A stretch of 64,000 nt of DNA from Methylomonas koyamae (lineage in GTDB: Bacteria > Pseudomonadota > Gammaproteobacteria > Methylococcales > Methylomonadaceae), in contig NZ_AP019777.1 of assembly GCF_019669905.1 (NCBI RefSeq), positions 2,046,001 to 2,110,000 of the forward strand, written 5' to 3'. The translations under genes and the position numbers were made by a program. Within the stretch, counting starts at the first letter, position 1. Each line of letters opens with the position of its first letter. This document shows positions 1-10,500 of this stretch, in pieces. The notes beneath the pieces are model-generated. The model saw only the letters and a program-made list of their open reading frames with translations, was not told the origin of the DNA and made no database searches.

Positions 1-199
1 GTTCTCTGGCGAATTCCTGAATTTCGCCGGCCATGTGAAAGTTCAAGATCGCGTTCGTTTTCAGATCGACAACCGCGTATTCGACGAGTGGATTGTCGCT
101 TTTTAACCTTGGCTGGTATTTTAGTAATTTCTTCGATTCCTTAGCCAACTTCCGATTGATCCTGGCGGTCAGTGCCCGAATTGAAACCAATTTTTTCAT
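1..199 (-). CDS. Small basic protein, C-terminus cut off by window edge
   Basis: An open frame runs from an ATG at 199 to the left edge without a stop (66 codons visible). It starts MKKLVSIRALTARINRKLAK and is rich in Lys and Arg. A good Shine-Dalgarno (AAGGAG) lies a few bases upstream, which decides the start. The later part (VEYAVVDLKTNAILNFHMAG) looks like a compact folded segment rather than random frame. I do not recognise the family and no function is proposed. It is incomplete because the gene continues beyond position 1. Confidence 0.6.
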   Translation of the reverse strand, partial: MKKLVSIRALTARINRKLAKESKKLLKYQPRLKSDNPLVEYAVVDLKTNAILNFHMAGEIQEFARE

Positions 200-412
200 G
201 CTCAATCTCCTTAGGTTGTTAGGAGAGCTGAGTATAGTCCCGCTGGCCGCGAATTACACGCACCGATCGCAGCCGCGGCCGAACGCGCTACCGAGCCGGC
301 TCGGCCGCCGGCGCCTCGCGCCTTCCCACCGCCGCTCCGGCAGCAATCCCGGTTCCAGTTAGCCGGGATGCGAAAAAAACCGAAATGCCGGCCGGACACC
401 CGCGTCCGCAGC

Positions 413-468
413 CGGGTTCGCTAGCCCGAACCCGCTAGCCAACGCGGATTCCGGCACAGCGGAATCCG
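413..468. terminator. Two tandem hairpins 3' of the small Cys protein gene
   Basis: The first stem is CGGGTTCG (413-420) with CGAACCCG (427-434) and a 6-base loop. The second is CGGATTCCG (445-453) with CGGAATCCG (460-468) and a 6-base loop. They lie directly after the stop of the minus-strand gene at 482-688, so a transcription end or REP-like role is possible. There is no clear T-tract, so a simple intrinsic terminator is not proven. Confidence 0.4.
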
Positions 469-481
469 TTAGCGGGTGCGA

Positions 482-688
482 TCACGCGATATGGCAGGAG
501 GTCGCACACTGCGGGCAGCCGTTAACTTGGCGGAACGATTCGGCGGCTTTTTTGACCGCGCTGGCGCAACTGGCGATGGAACCTAAATAGCGGATGCCGT
601 CTTTGGCCGGCAACAGCGAACAAGCCGCGTTGTGAACCAGGTGATCTCCGTTTGCTTGGGCGTTAATTTCGACGTAAAACTCGGCCAT
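482..688 (-). CDS. Small Cys-containing conserved-looking protein (68 aa)
   Basis: This 68-residue protein has a protein-like composition and a plausible ribosome site (GAGGT about 8 bases before the ATG). It carries HNAACSLLP near the middle, an Ala-rich helix, and a C-terminal NGCPQCATSCH in which three Cys and one His could bind a metal. No signal peptide or membrane segment is seen. I do not recognise the family. The neighbour pattern (small gene, own hairpins downstream) suggests a single-gene unit. Function unknown. Confidence 0.65.
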   Translation of the reverse strand: MAEFYVEINAQANGDHLVHNAACSLLPAKDGIRYLGSIASCASAVKKAAESFRQVNGCPQCATSCHIA

Positions 689-1113
689 GGTCTGTACCTC
701 GTAAAGGATAGGTTTGTCGGAATCGGCTCGAGCGCCCGGCTACTGTTCTTGCAGCAGTAATTCTTTGAAATTAAACTGGAAAATGAAAGCCGGGCCAACC
801 TCGGGCTCGATTTTGCCCGAGCAATCGGCATGCCACATTTCAGGGCGGTGTGGCCGGGGCGGTTGCGGCGCAACGGCGGTTTCGCCGTCGCAACGCCGGA
901 AATTCGCGGCCTGCCGCGCCGTCGGCGCCGGGTGGTCATGGCTGTTGCGGTTCGCGGTTGCCGGAGCCAATCGGCGGCCTTGGTTTGTCGCATAACCGAC
1001 AAAATTGCTGGGTTTTGTCGTTTGCCGGCGCCAACCGGTCCGCGCAAACCGGCTAGCGTGGCATGGTGCGGTTTTTGCTGCATGCTTTCCCTCCGCCACA
1101 GAGGAAAATTGCC
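689..1113. other. No confident gene between 689 and 1113
   Basis: Several frames are open here because of high GC. One minus-strand frame (740-1099) ends in a natural-looking segment (FQFNFKELLLQEQ), but its first two-thirds is low-complexity Arg/Pro/Ala and its start lacks support. A ribosome-site-like GGAGGGAAAGC followed by ATG at 1083 (minus) opens a different frame. This could be a frameshifted or decayed small gene. I call nothing with confidence. Confidence 0.3.
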
Positions 1114-1521
1114 ATGCGCTACCAGCCCCATCGAGATGAAATTGCCGCCGTCCCGGATATGTCCGACGAGGAGCGGTTGGAGTATTTTTTGTACCGCGTG
1201 TTCGAGACCGACGAAGTTTGGTGTCTGAAAGATGCCGGGCAACCGGTCATACGCGACGTGGCTGGCCGGGACACGCTGCCGGTCTGGCCCTATAAAATCT
1301 TTGCCGAGGCCGCCGCCACCGGCGATTGGGAAGGGCTGCAGCCGGTGCCGGAATCGGTGGATTATTTCACCTACCAGACCCTGAACCGTGCCGCCGGCCA
1401 GGAGGTGACGCTGGAAATCATGCCGCGCGGTTCGGCGCCGGGATGTTTGATCGCGCCGCAGCGCCTGTTCGGCATGCTGGAAAACATGATGGAGTCGCGC
1501 GACTACACGGTCGGCGACTGA
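1114..1521 (+). CDS. DUF2750 domain protein
   Basis: A 135-residue soluble protein. It has the DUF2750 layout: an N-terminal helix (EERLEYFLYRVFETDEVWCL), a strand pair with LPVWPYKIFAEAAA, then a W-x-x-L and a final segment with the P-R-G-S-A-P-G loop and a helical end. I chose the ATG at 1114 because AGAGGAAA lies just before it. The upstream in-frame start at 1063 has no ribosome site and adds unlikely sequence. DUF2750 proteins are small and of unknown role, and no catalytic motif is visible. It appears to stand alone, with 118 bases to the next gene. Confidence 0.8.
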   Translation: MRYQPHRDEIAAVPDMSDEERLEYFLYRVFETDEVWCLKDAGQPVIRDVAGRDTLPVWPYKIFAEAAATGDWEGLQPVPESVDYFTYQTLNRAAGQEVTLEIMPRGSAPGCLIAPQRLFGMLENMMESRDYTVGD

Positions 1522-1639
1522 GCCGGTTACCGAACCCGAACCGTCGGCAACGCCAGTGGCGGCGGTCGTCGATAAAAGCGTGAACGGATAATGCCGAAGC
1601 GGTATAAATAGGGCTTTCGGCCATTTCTGATTTGTGCTT

Positions 1640-2245
1640 ATGCAAGAGCTTATGTACGACGTCAACGGTCTGCTGATCGCACTGGCGCTGTTTTTCTCGA
1701 TGATGTTGGCGATAGAGATCGGCTACCGTTTGGGCCGGCGCATCATGCCCACAGTGCACGACGACTTCAAGGCCCACGTCAACGCGAACTCGGCGTCGTT
1801 GCTCGGCATTCTGGCCTTGTTGCCGGGTTTTACCTTTCCGCTGTCCTTGCAGCGTTGCGATAGCCGCCGCGAGGCGGTGGTCGACGAGGCCAACGCCGGC
1901 GCACCGAGCCCGGTTGCCACCGGACTGTTCATTCCGGCGTTGCACGATCCGATCGACAATTTCGGCAAGCGCGACGCCGAGATGAACCGGCACGTATCGG
2001 AGTTCGTGCGGTTGTTGTATATCACCTTTCTGATGACCGGCACCATCGTTGGTTACGCCACCGGCCCGGCCGGGCACCGGGCGTCTTTCGTCACCCATAT
2101 TATGGTTGGCTTGATCGCGGTCCTGGTGTTCATCATCGTCGATCCGGATCGGCCGCACCGCGGCTTGATTCGGGTCAATCAGGATAGTTTGATCGGGTTG
2201 CAAGCCTTCATGCGCGAACCGGTTGCAAACGCAGGCAGCAATTGA
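1640..2245 (+). CDS. DUF4239-like (bestrophin-like) membrane protein, apparently shortened
   Basis: About 201 residues. The N-terminus has one hydrophobic segment (LLIALALFFSMMLAIEIGYRLG), then the family hallmark region: a small-residue membrane stretch, LSLQRCDSRREAVVDEANA and near the C-terminus VDPDRPHRGLIRVNQDSLIGLQ. In the family the DEAN motif is followed by a long helical segment of roughly 50 more residues. Here it jumps quickly to the later transmembrane part, so an internal deletion is likely. The start is uncertain (ATG 1640, GTG 1634 or ATG 1652; no strong ribosome site). The stop almost touches the permease gene. It may be functional but reduced, or decaying. Confidence 0.6.
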   Translation: MQELMYDVNGLLIALALFFSMMLAIEIGYRLGRRIMPTVHDDFKAHVNANSASLLGILALLPGFTFPLSLQRCDSRREAVVDEANAGAPSPVATGLFIPALHDPIDNFGKRDAEMNRHVSEFVRLLYITFLMTGTIVGYATGPAGHRASFVTHIMVGLIAVLVFIIVDPDRPHRGLIRVNQDSLIGLQAFMREPVANAGSN

Positions 2246-2262
2246 GCGGAGGGGTTAGGGGC

Positions 2263-3642
2263 ATGGACCCGCACGATACCGATAGATCCGACCGTGTCCG
2301 GCCCGACCGGCTGGCGCCCAGCTTGCACTGGTTTCATTTGGTCGCGCTCGGCGTCGGCGCCATCGTCGGCACCGGCATTCTGACCTTGATCGGGGTCGGT
2401 GCCGGCAAGGCCGGGCCGGCCGTGGTCGTGTCGTTTGTATTCGCCGGCCTGGTCTGCGCCAGCGCCGCGTTGGCGTATGCGGAAATGGCGACCGCGATTC
2501 CGCAGGCCGGCGGTGCCTACACCTACGCCAGGGTCATGCTCGGCGAGCGGATCGCCTGGCTGGTAGGTTGGAGCCTGATTTTGGAATATTCGCTGGTGGT
2601 CAGCGCCGTTGCCGTGGGTTGGTCGGGTTATGCCGCACCGTTGCTGCACGAGATGTGGGGCATGCCGATGCGTTGGATGCAAGCTCCCGACGCCGGCGGC
2701 GCGCTCAACCTGCCGGCCGTCGCCATCATCGCCGCGGTGGCGGCGGCTTTGGTTTACGGCACGCGGGAAAGCGCGACTTTCAACGCGCTGTTGGTCGGTT
2801 TGAAATTGATCGCGTTGCTGCTGTTCGTCGTACTGGCGGCGCGCGAGTTCGATCCGCACAATCTGCAACCTTTCATGCCGTTCGGTTTTGCCAAACAAAC
2901 CGGTGCCGACGGCGTCGAGCGCGGCGTAATGGTGGCCGCCGCCATCATTTTTTTTGCATTCTACGGCTTCGATGCGATTGCTACCGCAGCCGAGGAAGCC
3001 CACTATCCGGAACGGGATTTGGCGATAGGCATCGTCGGCTCGATGCTGGTCTGCGTGGCGATTTATCTTGCCGTGGCGCTGGCCGCGTTGGGCGCGCTGA
3101 GTTACGCGCGGTTTGCCGCCAGTCCGGAACCGTTGGCCTTGGTGCTGCGCGAACTGGGCCAGCCGTTGGCGGCGCGGTTTCTGGGCTTGTCGGCCGTGGT
3201 CGCGTTACCGACCGTGATCCTGGCGTTTTTTTACGGCCAGAGCCGGATTTTCTATGCGCTGGCGCGGGACGGCTTGTTACCCGCCGCGCTGGCCAAAATC
3301 TCCCGGCGCGGCACGCCGGCCGGCGCCACGGCGTTTACCGCGCTGCTGGTCGGCGCGATTGCCGGGACGTTTCCGTTAGCCGAGATCGCGGCATTGGCCA
3401 ATGCCGGAACCTTGCTGGCGTTTAGCGCGGTCGCCGCCAGCATGCTGATCGCCCGCCGGCAAGGTCCGCCGCCGCCGGGCCGCTTCCGCGCGCCGTTGCC
3501 CTGGCTGACCGGCCCGGTCGCCATTCTGGGCTGCGGCTATCTGTTCGTCAGCCTGCCTTGGCAAACCCAAGCCTATTTCCTGATCTGGAATTCATTGGGC
3601 GGTGTGGTGTACTGGATTGCCGCCAAACGCCGCCGATCTTGA
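2263..3642 (+). CDS. APC-superfamily amino acid permease
   Basis: A 459-residue inner-membrane transporter. It starts its first transmembrane helix with VALGVGAIVGTGILTLIG, the unwound-helix glycine motif of the APC superfamily. It continues with ALAYAEMATAIPQAGGAYTY, typical of the cationic amino acid / YfnA-like branch, and about 12 hydrophobic segments to the end. A conserved FFAFYGFDAIATAAEE segment lies near residue 240. The start at 2263 is preferred over a TTG at 2242 because GGAGGGG lies 8-9 bases upstream. It probably imports or exchanges amino acids by proton coupling. Exact substrate unknown. It is probably cotranscribed with the gene before it. Confidence 0.88.
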   Translation: MDPHDTDRSDRVRPDRLAPSLHWFHLVALGVGAIVGTGILTLIGVGAGKAGPAVVVSFVFAGLVCASAALAYAEMATAIPQAGGAYTYARVMLGERIAWLVGWSLILEYSLVVSAVAVGWSGYAAPLLHEMWGMPMRWMQAPDAGGALNLPAVAIIAAVAAALVYGTRESATFNALLVGLKLIALLLFVVLAAREFDPHNLQPFMPFGFAKQTGADGVERGVMVAAAIIFFAFYGFDAIATAAEEAHYPERDLAIGIVGSMLVCVAIYLAVALAALGALSYARFAASPEPLALVLRELGQPLAARFLGLSAVVALPTVILAFFYGQSRIFYALARDGLLPAALAKISRRGTPAGATAFTALLVGAIAGTFPLAEIAALANAGTLLAFSAVAASMLIARRQGPPPPGRFRAPLPWLTGPVAILGCGYLFVSLPWQTQAYFLIWNSLGGVVYWIAAKRRRS

Positions 3643-4551
3643 ATTTGCCTTAACCGGCGCCGGCCGTCCGGCTTTCCCTCGTTCCCACGCTCCGGCGCAC
3701 CCGGTAGGGCATAAACGGGAATGCATACCGGCCTCCTCAGTAAAGTCCGTGATAGACAAGTGCCGTCATGCCCGCAGGACGCGGGCATCCAGTGCCATCG
3801 ACGGCAGCTTCCAGCGATCCTTGCAGCCTGGATTCGCTTCGCGGTCTGCGGCTCCGGACTAAATCTGTCCGGAACGGATTTGCATTACCCGCAGGGTGTC
3901 AGGCAATCTCGTTAAGTTACGGATGGCCCGCTCCTACAGGATGTGAACCAGCCGTTCTGTTCCTTAACTTCACGGCATTGGGGGGTAAGGCAGGACTGCC
4001 TGACATGAATCCCTGCGTGAATGACGGTTATCAAACAACGATGTGTATAACGGCGAGCGAAGGACCGTCGGAATCAGTAAACCAGCTAGTCGTAACTTAA
4101 CTTTCCCCAGCTTCATCGCCGGCTCGACCGCCGCGAACCGGGCAATCGATTTGCGGCCACACTACTGCGCCAATTTATTTTCAAGTTTAACTGAGCCGTA
4201 ACATACCTCCCTTATTCTTTATCGCATTATTTGCATAAGGTGCCGCCAACGTCGTTAAACGGTCGCAAAATTGCGGGAAAAATTCGCCAATTTAACCGAA
4301 CGTGCCGGATTTTTGCGGTGCTGGGGTGGTTCCTGTCCCATTATCTAGGCCGCTAGCCAAGCGGAGCCTAGGGTAGGGCCCGTTTATGTCGTCAGCGGAT
4401 ATGTCTGTGAAAAATTTCACGAACTTTTGGATAAGTCCGTTACTGATTCGAAGTTCCAAAAAAAATATCGTAACGCTGCATCGGCGAACGATGAATTTGT
4501 TAGGCAAACCACCCCGATCCGAAACGAAGCAATTCCTGAAGAGTAAAACCC
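3643..4551. other. 0.9-kb intergenic region before the megasynthase operon
   Basis: No convincing gene. The first half (about 3680-4080) reads like remnants of interspersed repeats, including the palindrome at 3768-3788 and several broken short frames. The second half is AT-richer and must hold the promoter of the 37-kb operon. A hairpin with arms CTAGGC (4345-4350) and GCCTAG (4366-4371) lies about 180 bases before the first megasynthase start, in what is probably its long leader. I could not fix a -35/-10 pair with confidence. Confidence 0.5.
3768..3788. repeat. Short palindromic repeat (ATGCCCGC / GCGGGCAT)
   Basis: Arms ATGCCCGC (3768-3775) and GCGGGCAT (3781-3788) enclose the loop AGGAC. 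The surrounding text (gtc-ATGCCCGC-aggac-GCGGGCAT-ccag) is the form of a widespread bacterial interspersed repeat, so this is probably one copy of a genome-wide REP-like element. Confidence 0.55.
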
Positions 4552-7500
4552 GTGAGTAGCGATTCAATGAAAGCTGTGCCGGCTAACGAGCAAAACAAAG
4601 CAGATTCGAGCGGAGCCGGAGCGCCGGTTGCCGATTTGATGGGCTTGCTGGAGTACCGCGCCGAGACTCAGCCCGATTTTCCGATTTACCGTTACCTGCG
4701 CGACGGCGAGGACGTGGCGGAAACGCTGTCGTTTGCTGAGGTTGCGTTAAAGGCAAAAACCGTGGCCGCGGCCTTGCAAGGCATTGCCGCCGCGGGCGAG
4801 CGGGTCATGCTGCTGTATTTGCCGGGTATCGAATTCGTCACCTCTTACTTCGGTTGCGTTTACGCCAAGAACATCGCGATTCCGTTGCCGCCGCCGCGCC
4901 AATCGCGGATGCTGCAAACCCTGGAAAAAGTTCTGGAAATCGCCCGTTCGGCCCAGCCGGTAGCGGTTCTGACCACCCAGGCCGTCAAGGAAAAGGCCGA
5001 AGAACATTTCGCCAGCTTGCCCGAGTTCGCGGCGATGCGTTGGCTGGCGACCGACACGCTGGCCGCCGAGCTGGCCGCCGACTGGCGCCAACCGCAGATC
5101 GCCGCCGAAGATATCGCCTTCCTGCAATATACCTCGGGTTCGACCTCGTTGCCGAAGGGCGTGATCCTGACCCACGCCAACCTGATGCATAACATGCGCT
5201 ACTTCGACCAAAGCGGGATTCATAATAAAGAGTCCCGGCTGTTGACCTGGTTGCCGCCGTTTCACGATTTGGGTCTGATATACGGCCTGCTGACGCCGGT
5301 CTATTGCGGCATGGCCTGTTACATCCTGCCCAACGCTGCTTTCGTGCAACGCCCTGCGCGCTGGCTGGAAGCGATCAGCCGCTTCGGCATCACTCATACG
5401 ATGGGGCCGAACTTCGCCTTCGACCTGTGCTTGAACGGTGTCGGCGACGAGCAACTGGCCGGTCTGGACTTAAGCCGGTGGCAACACGCGTTGAACGGCG
5501 CCGAGCCGGTGCGGATGCAGACTATGCGCGCCTTCGCCGAACGTTTCGCCGCGGCGGGTTTCGATCTGCGGGTATTCAGCCCCAGTTGGGGGCTGGCCGA
5601 AGCGGCCTGTATCGTTACCGGTCTACACTATGCCGGCAGCGGCCAGCGGCGGCAGGAGCGGCCGGCGCCGCAAGAAGTCTGGGTACTCGCGGCTGAATTG
5701 CAGCGCAACCGCCTGGTATTCGCCAGCCCGGACGATCCGGCGGCTATGTCGCTGGCCGGTAGCGGCTATCCCATCGCCGATACCGAACTACTGATCGTCG
5801 ATCCCGAGACCTTGGCGCCTTGCCCGGCCGACCGGGTCGGCGAAGTCTGGGTGCGTAACGGTGCGGTGTCGCCGGGCTATTGGCAAAACCCGGAACAGAC
5901 CCAGGCCACTTTTCACGCCTGTGTGGCCGGCGACCCATCCGGCAAGCGCTGGATGCGCACCGGCGACCTGGGCTTTTTATACGACGGCCAACTTTATATT
6001 ACCGGCCGTTTTAAGGACGTCATCATCGTCCGCGGCCAAAACCATTACCCGCAGGACATCGAATGGACGGTGGACAAGGCCCACCCGCTATTGAAGATGG
6101 GCGGCGCCGCGGCGTTCACCGTCACGGCCGACGCCGAGGAACGCCTGGTCGTCGTCGCCGAAACCTCGCGCCGTTTCAAAGCCGAGCAGCATGCAGCGGA
6201 ATTGTTCGCGGCGATCCGCAAGGCGGTGGCCGACGGCCACGAACTGCAAACCGCCGCCATCGTGCTGTTGCGGGAAAGTGCGATTCCGAAAACCACCAGC
6301 GGCAAAATCCAGCGCGCGGCGACCAAACGCGGCTTTCTGCAACAGAGCCTGGCGCCGTTGGCGCAGTGGGTCAACCGCAATCTGGAACGGCAACTGGCGC
6401 TAGCCGAACCCGCCGCTGCCACAGCCCGGCCCGATAGCGAGGCGGTACGCAACTGGTTGCGGCGGCGGGTCGCCGAAATTGCCGGGTTGGACCGCGCAGA
6501 AATCGGTTGCGATGCTGCGTTCGGCGAGTTCGGTTTGGACTCGAATGCATCGGTGCGCCTGACCGACGAGTTGGCAAAAGCCTTCGGTTTCGGCTCGCTG
6601 CCGGCCAATTTGTTGTTCGACTATCCCAGCATCGACCGGGTCGCGGACTATTTATGCCGTGGCGAAGATGCCGCGGCGGCTGCCGGCGCCGATCAGGCGC
6701 CGGAGGCGGACATTGCCGTGGTCGGCATGGCTTGCCGTTTTCCCGGCGCCGATGGCACCGCGGCGTTCTGGGACTTGCTGAGTTCCGGAACCAGCGCGGT
6801 GCGGCCATTACCGGCGGAGCGCAAGGCCTTGCTGGCCGGCTTGGCGGACGACGTCGACGCATTGGGTGCTGCCGGCTGGCTGGACGGCATCGACTTGTTC
6901 GATCCGGCACCGTTCCATATCTCGCCGAAAGAGGCAGCGATTCTCGATCCGCAGCAACGCCTGTTATTGACTGCGGCCTGGTCGGCGTTGGAGCAGGCCG
7001 GCATTAGCCGTGAAGAATTGGCCGGTTCCGCCACCGGCGTGTTCATCGGCATCAGCGGTTCGGAATACGCACAATTGGCCTGGCACAGCGCCAGCGGCCA
7101 GGACGGCCACGCCGGCACCGGTACCGCATCGAGCATCGCCGCGAACCGGCTGTCTTATTTTCTGGATTTGCGCGGTCCCAGTCTGGCAGTGGACACCGCC
7201 TGTTCTTCGTCGCTGGTTGCGGTGCATCTGGCTTGCCGCAGCCTGCTGGCCGGCGAATGCGACACCGCGTTGGTCGGCGGCGTCAATCTGCTGTTGAACC
7301 CGGCCTTAACGCGGGCGCTGGCCAAGGCCGGCATGCTGTCGGCCAGCGCTGCTTGCCACAGTTTCGACAGCGCAGCCGACGGTTACGTGCGCGGCGAAGG
7401 CGTCGGCTTGGTGGTGTTGCGCCGCGCCGCGCTGGCCGCCGAGAGTGGTAATCCGCTGTTGGCTTTGATCGCCGGCAGCGCAATCAACCAGGACGGCCAT

Positions 7501-10500
7501 AGTTTCGGGCTGACCGCCCCCAACGGCGTTGCCCAACGCGCCTTGTTGCGCCAAGCTTACGCCGCCGCCAAACTCGCGCCGGGCGCAGTCGATTATCTGG
7601 AAGCGCACGGCACCGGCACCGCCTTGGGCGATCCGATAGAAGCCGGCGCATTGGCGGAAGTGCTGGGTGCCGGCCGCGAGCGGCCCTGTCTGCTCGGCTC
7701 GGTCAAGGCCAATATCGGCCACCTCGAGGCTGCGGCCGGTATCGCCGGCCTAATCAAGGCCGTGTTGTGCCTGCAACATAATGCGGTGCCGCCGTTGGCC
7801 GGTTTCCGCGGGTTGAATCCGCATATCCGCTTCGATCCGCAGGCGCTGGAGATCAATACCCAACTGCGCCGCTTCGCCGCCGAGCGGCCGTTACGCCATG
7901 TCGGCGTCACTTCGATGGGGTTCGGCGGCACCAACGCCCACGTCGTATTGCGCCGGGCGGATAGCGCCGCCGTCGCGGCTGCCGCGCCGCAACGCTCGTA
8001 TTACGCCTTACTGTTATCGGTCGAGCGTCCCACGGATTTGGCGCCGCTCGCCGCGAGTTATCTCGATGTACTGCAATCGCACCCCAAGCAATGGGCCAGC
8101 CTGTGCTACCGGGCCAATGCCGGCCGCAGCGGCTTAGCGTACCGCACCGCTTTACATGCCGCCGACGCCGGCGAAATGCTGGCCGGATTGGCGCGGCTGG
8201 CGCAAGGCACTGCAGCGGCAACCGCCTCGGTCGCCGGCACGCCGAAACCGCTGGCGTTCCTGTTCACCGGCCAGGGTAGCCAATATCCCGGCATGGCCCG
8301 CGATTTGTACGCCCACGCCCCGCGGTTCCGGGCCACGGTCGACGAATGCGATTTGTTGCTGAGCGGGGCCGGCATGGCGCCGGTAGCGCCGCTGCTGTAC
8401 GGTTCCGACGCGCTGGACGGCGACGGACTGGCCGAAACCGCGACCGCGCAACCGGCGTTGTTCGTGGTCGGCTACGCCCTGGCCCGCTATTTCGAAAGCT
8501 GCGGCTTGGCCCCGGCAGTCGTCGTCGGCCATAGCCTGGGCGAGTACGTCGCCGCCTGCTTTGCCGGCGCGATGTCGTTGGCCGACGCGCTGCGGCTGGT
8601 CGTGTTGCGCGCTCAATTGATGCAACGTTGTTCCGACCAAGGCGGCATGGTGGCGATGCTGGCGGACAAAGCCGCCGCGCTGGAGTTGATCGGCGCCGAT
8701 TCGGCACTGGCGTTGGCGGCCGACAACGGCCCGACCCAAGTCACGGTATCCGGCCCGCACCAATCGTTGGCGGCATTGGCCGAACGCGCCAAGGCGGCCG
8801 GTATCGCCGTGCTGCCGCTGAAAGTGAAACGCGCCTTCCACAGTGCCGACATGGAGCCGATACTCGCCGAATTCCGCACCGTCGCCGCCCAAGTGGCCTG
8901 GCAGCCGCCGCGTCTGCCGGTAATCGGCAACCTGACCGCCGCGGCGGTGGACCGTTTCGACGCCGACTACTGGGTCGAACATTTACGCCGCCCGGTGCGC
9001 TTTCGCGAATGCATCGCCGCCGCCGAGGCGCTCGGCGCCGGGATGTTTCTGGAGATCGGCGCCCAGCCGGCTTTGACGGCGATGCTGCGCCGTTTCGATC
9101 CGGCGCCGGCCGCGGTAGCCAGCCTGGATGGGCAACGCCCGGACTGGCTGGCGGTCAATTCGGCACTGGCCGAACTTTGGCGCGCCGGCCACCGCGTCGA
9201 TTTCCGTAAGGCTTGGGCCGGCGAAACTTTCGACCGCGTCGAACTGCCCGGCTATCCGTTTCAACCCAGCCGTTTTTGGCTCGAACCCACCACCAGGAAA
9301 CCCATGACGACCGCGACCGCCACTAACCCGACCGGCGAACTTGCCCGTTTGCTTGCTCCCTTGCTGAAATGCGCACCCGAAGATATAGCCGCCAGCCGCT
9401 CGTTCCTGGAACTGGGCGCCGATTCTTTGGTGTTAGTGGAATTTCTGCGCCAGGTGCAAGGCCGTTACGGCGTGCAAGTCGCGATGCACAGTTTGTTCGA
9501 GGACTTGCGCGACCTCACCGCGCTGGCCGCCTGGCTGGCGGAGCAGGGCGCCGACTTCGGCGATAGTCCGGCGGCGGCAGACCGCGTCGAGCCGCAGGTC
9601 GCCGGCTGGTTGCAACAGCAACTCGGCCTATTGTTGAAACGTCCGGCCGCCGAACTCGACCCGCGGCGCAGTTTCCTGGAATTGGGCGCCGACTCGCTGG
9701 TGTTGACCGAACTGCTGCGGCTGATCGGCGAACGCTACGCCGTCGATATCGGCATGGCGCGCTTGTTCGCCGAGCTGTCCAGCATCGAAAGCTTGGCCCC
9801 GGCTATCGCCGCCGTCAGCCCGAAACTCGAATCCGCGCCCGCCGCCATCGCCGCGCAGCCGGCTGCGGCCGCTCGCGTGGCTCAGCCGTTACCGGCCGCC
9901 GCACCAAACGCCGTTGCATCCAGCGAATTGCAAGGCCTGTTGGCACGGCAATTGGACGCCTTCAACCAATTGGTGCAAGGCCAGCTCGGCCTGTTGCACG
10001 GCGCTGCCGCGCCGCTGGCGTTGGAACCGGCAGCACCGGCAGCGAGTCCGGCGCCGGCCGCAGTTCAGCCGTTAACGGCAGCAATACCGTTGCCGACCGC
10101 CGCCAAGGCCGCGGCCGGCGGTCTGAATCCGGCGCAACAGCAACACCTGCGCGAGCTGGCTGCGGCCTACCAAGCCAAACATGCCGCCTCGAAACGTTAC
10201 GCCGAAACCTACCGCGAGGTATTCGCCGATTACCGCAGTTCGCTCGGCTTTCGCCAGGCCACCAAAGAAATGATTTTCCCGCTGGTGGTCAATACCGCCG
10301 CCGGTTCCCGGATTTACGATTTGGACGGTAACGAGCTGATCGACCTGACCATGGCCTTCGGTTCCAGTCTGCTCGGCTACAACCCGGATTTGGTCAAGCA
10401 AGCCTTGTCGGCCCAGCTCGAACAGGGTATCCAGGTCGGGCCGAAAAGCCCGTTGGTCGGCGAGGCTGCGCAATTGGTGCGGGACCTGACCGGCTGCGAA

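Noticed and set aside
583..1665. A 360-codon minus-strand frame
   Set aside because: Overlaps the DUF2750 gene and the small Cys protein gene; the sequence is low-complexity Arg/His and lacks any family resemblance.
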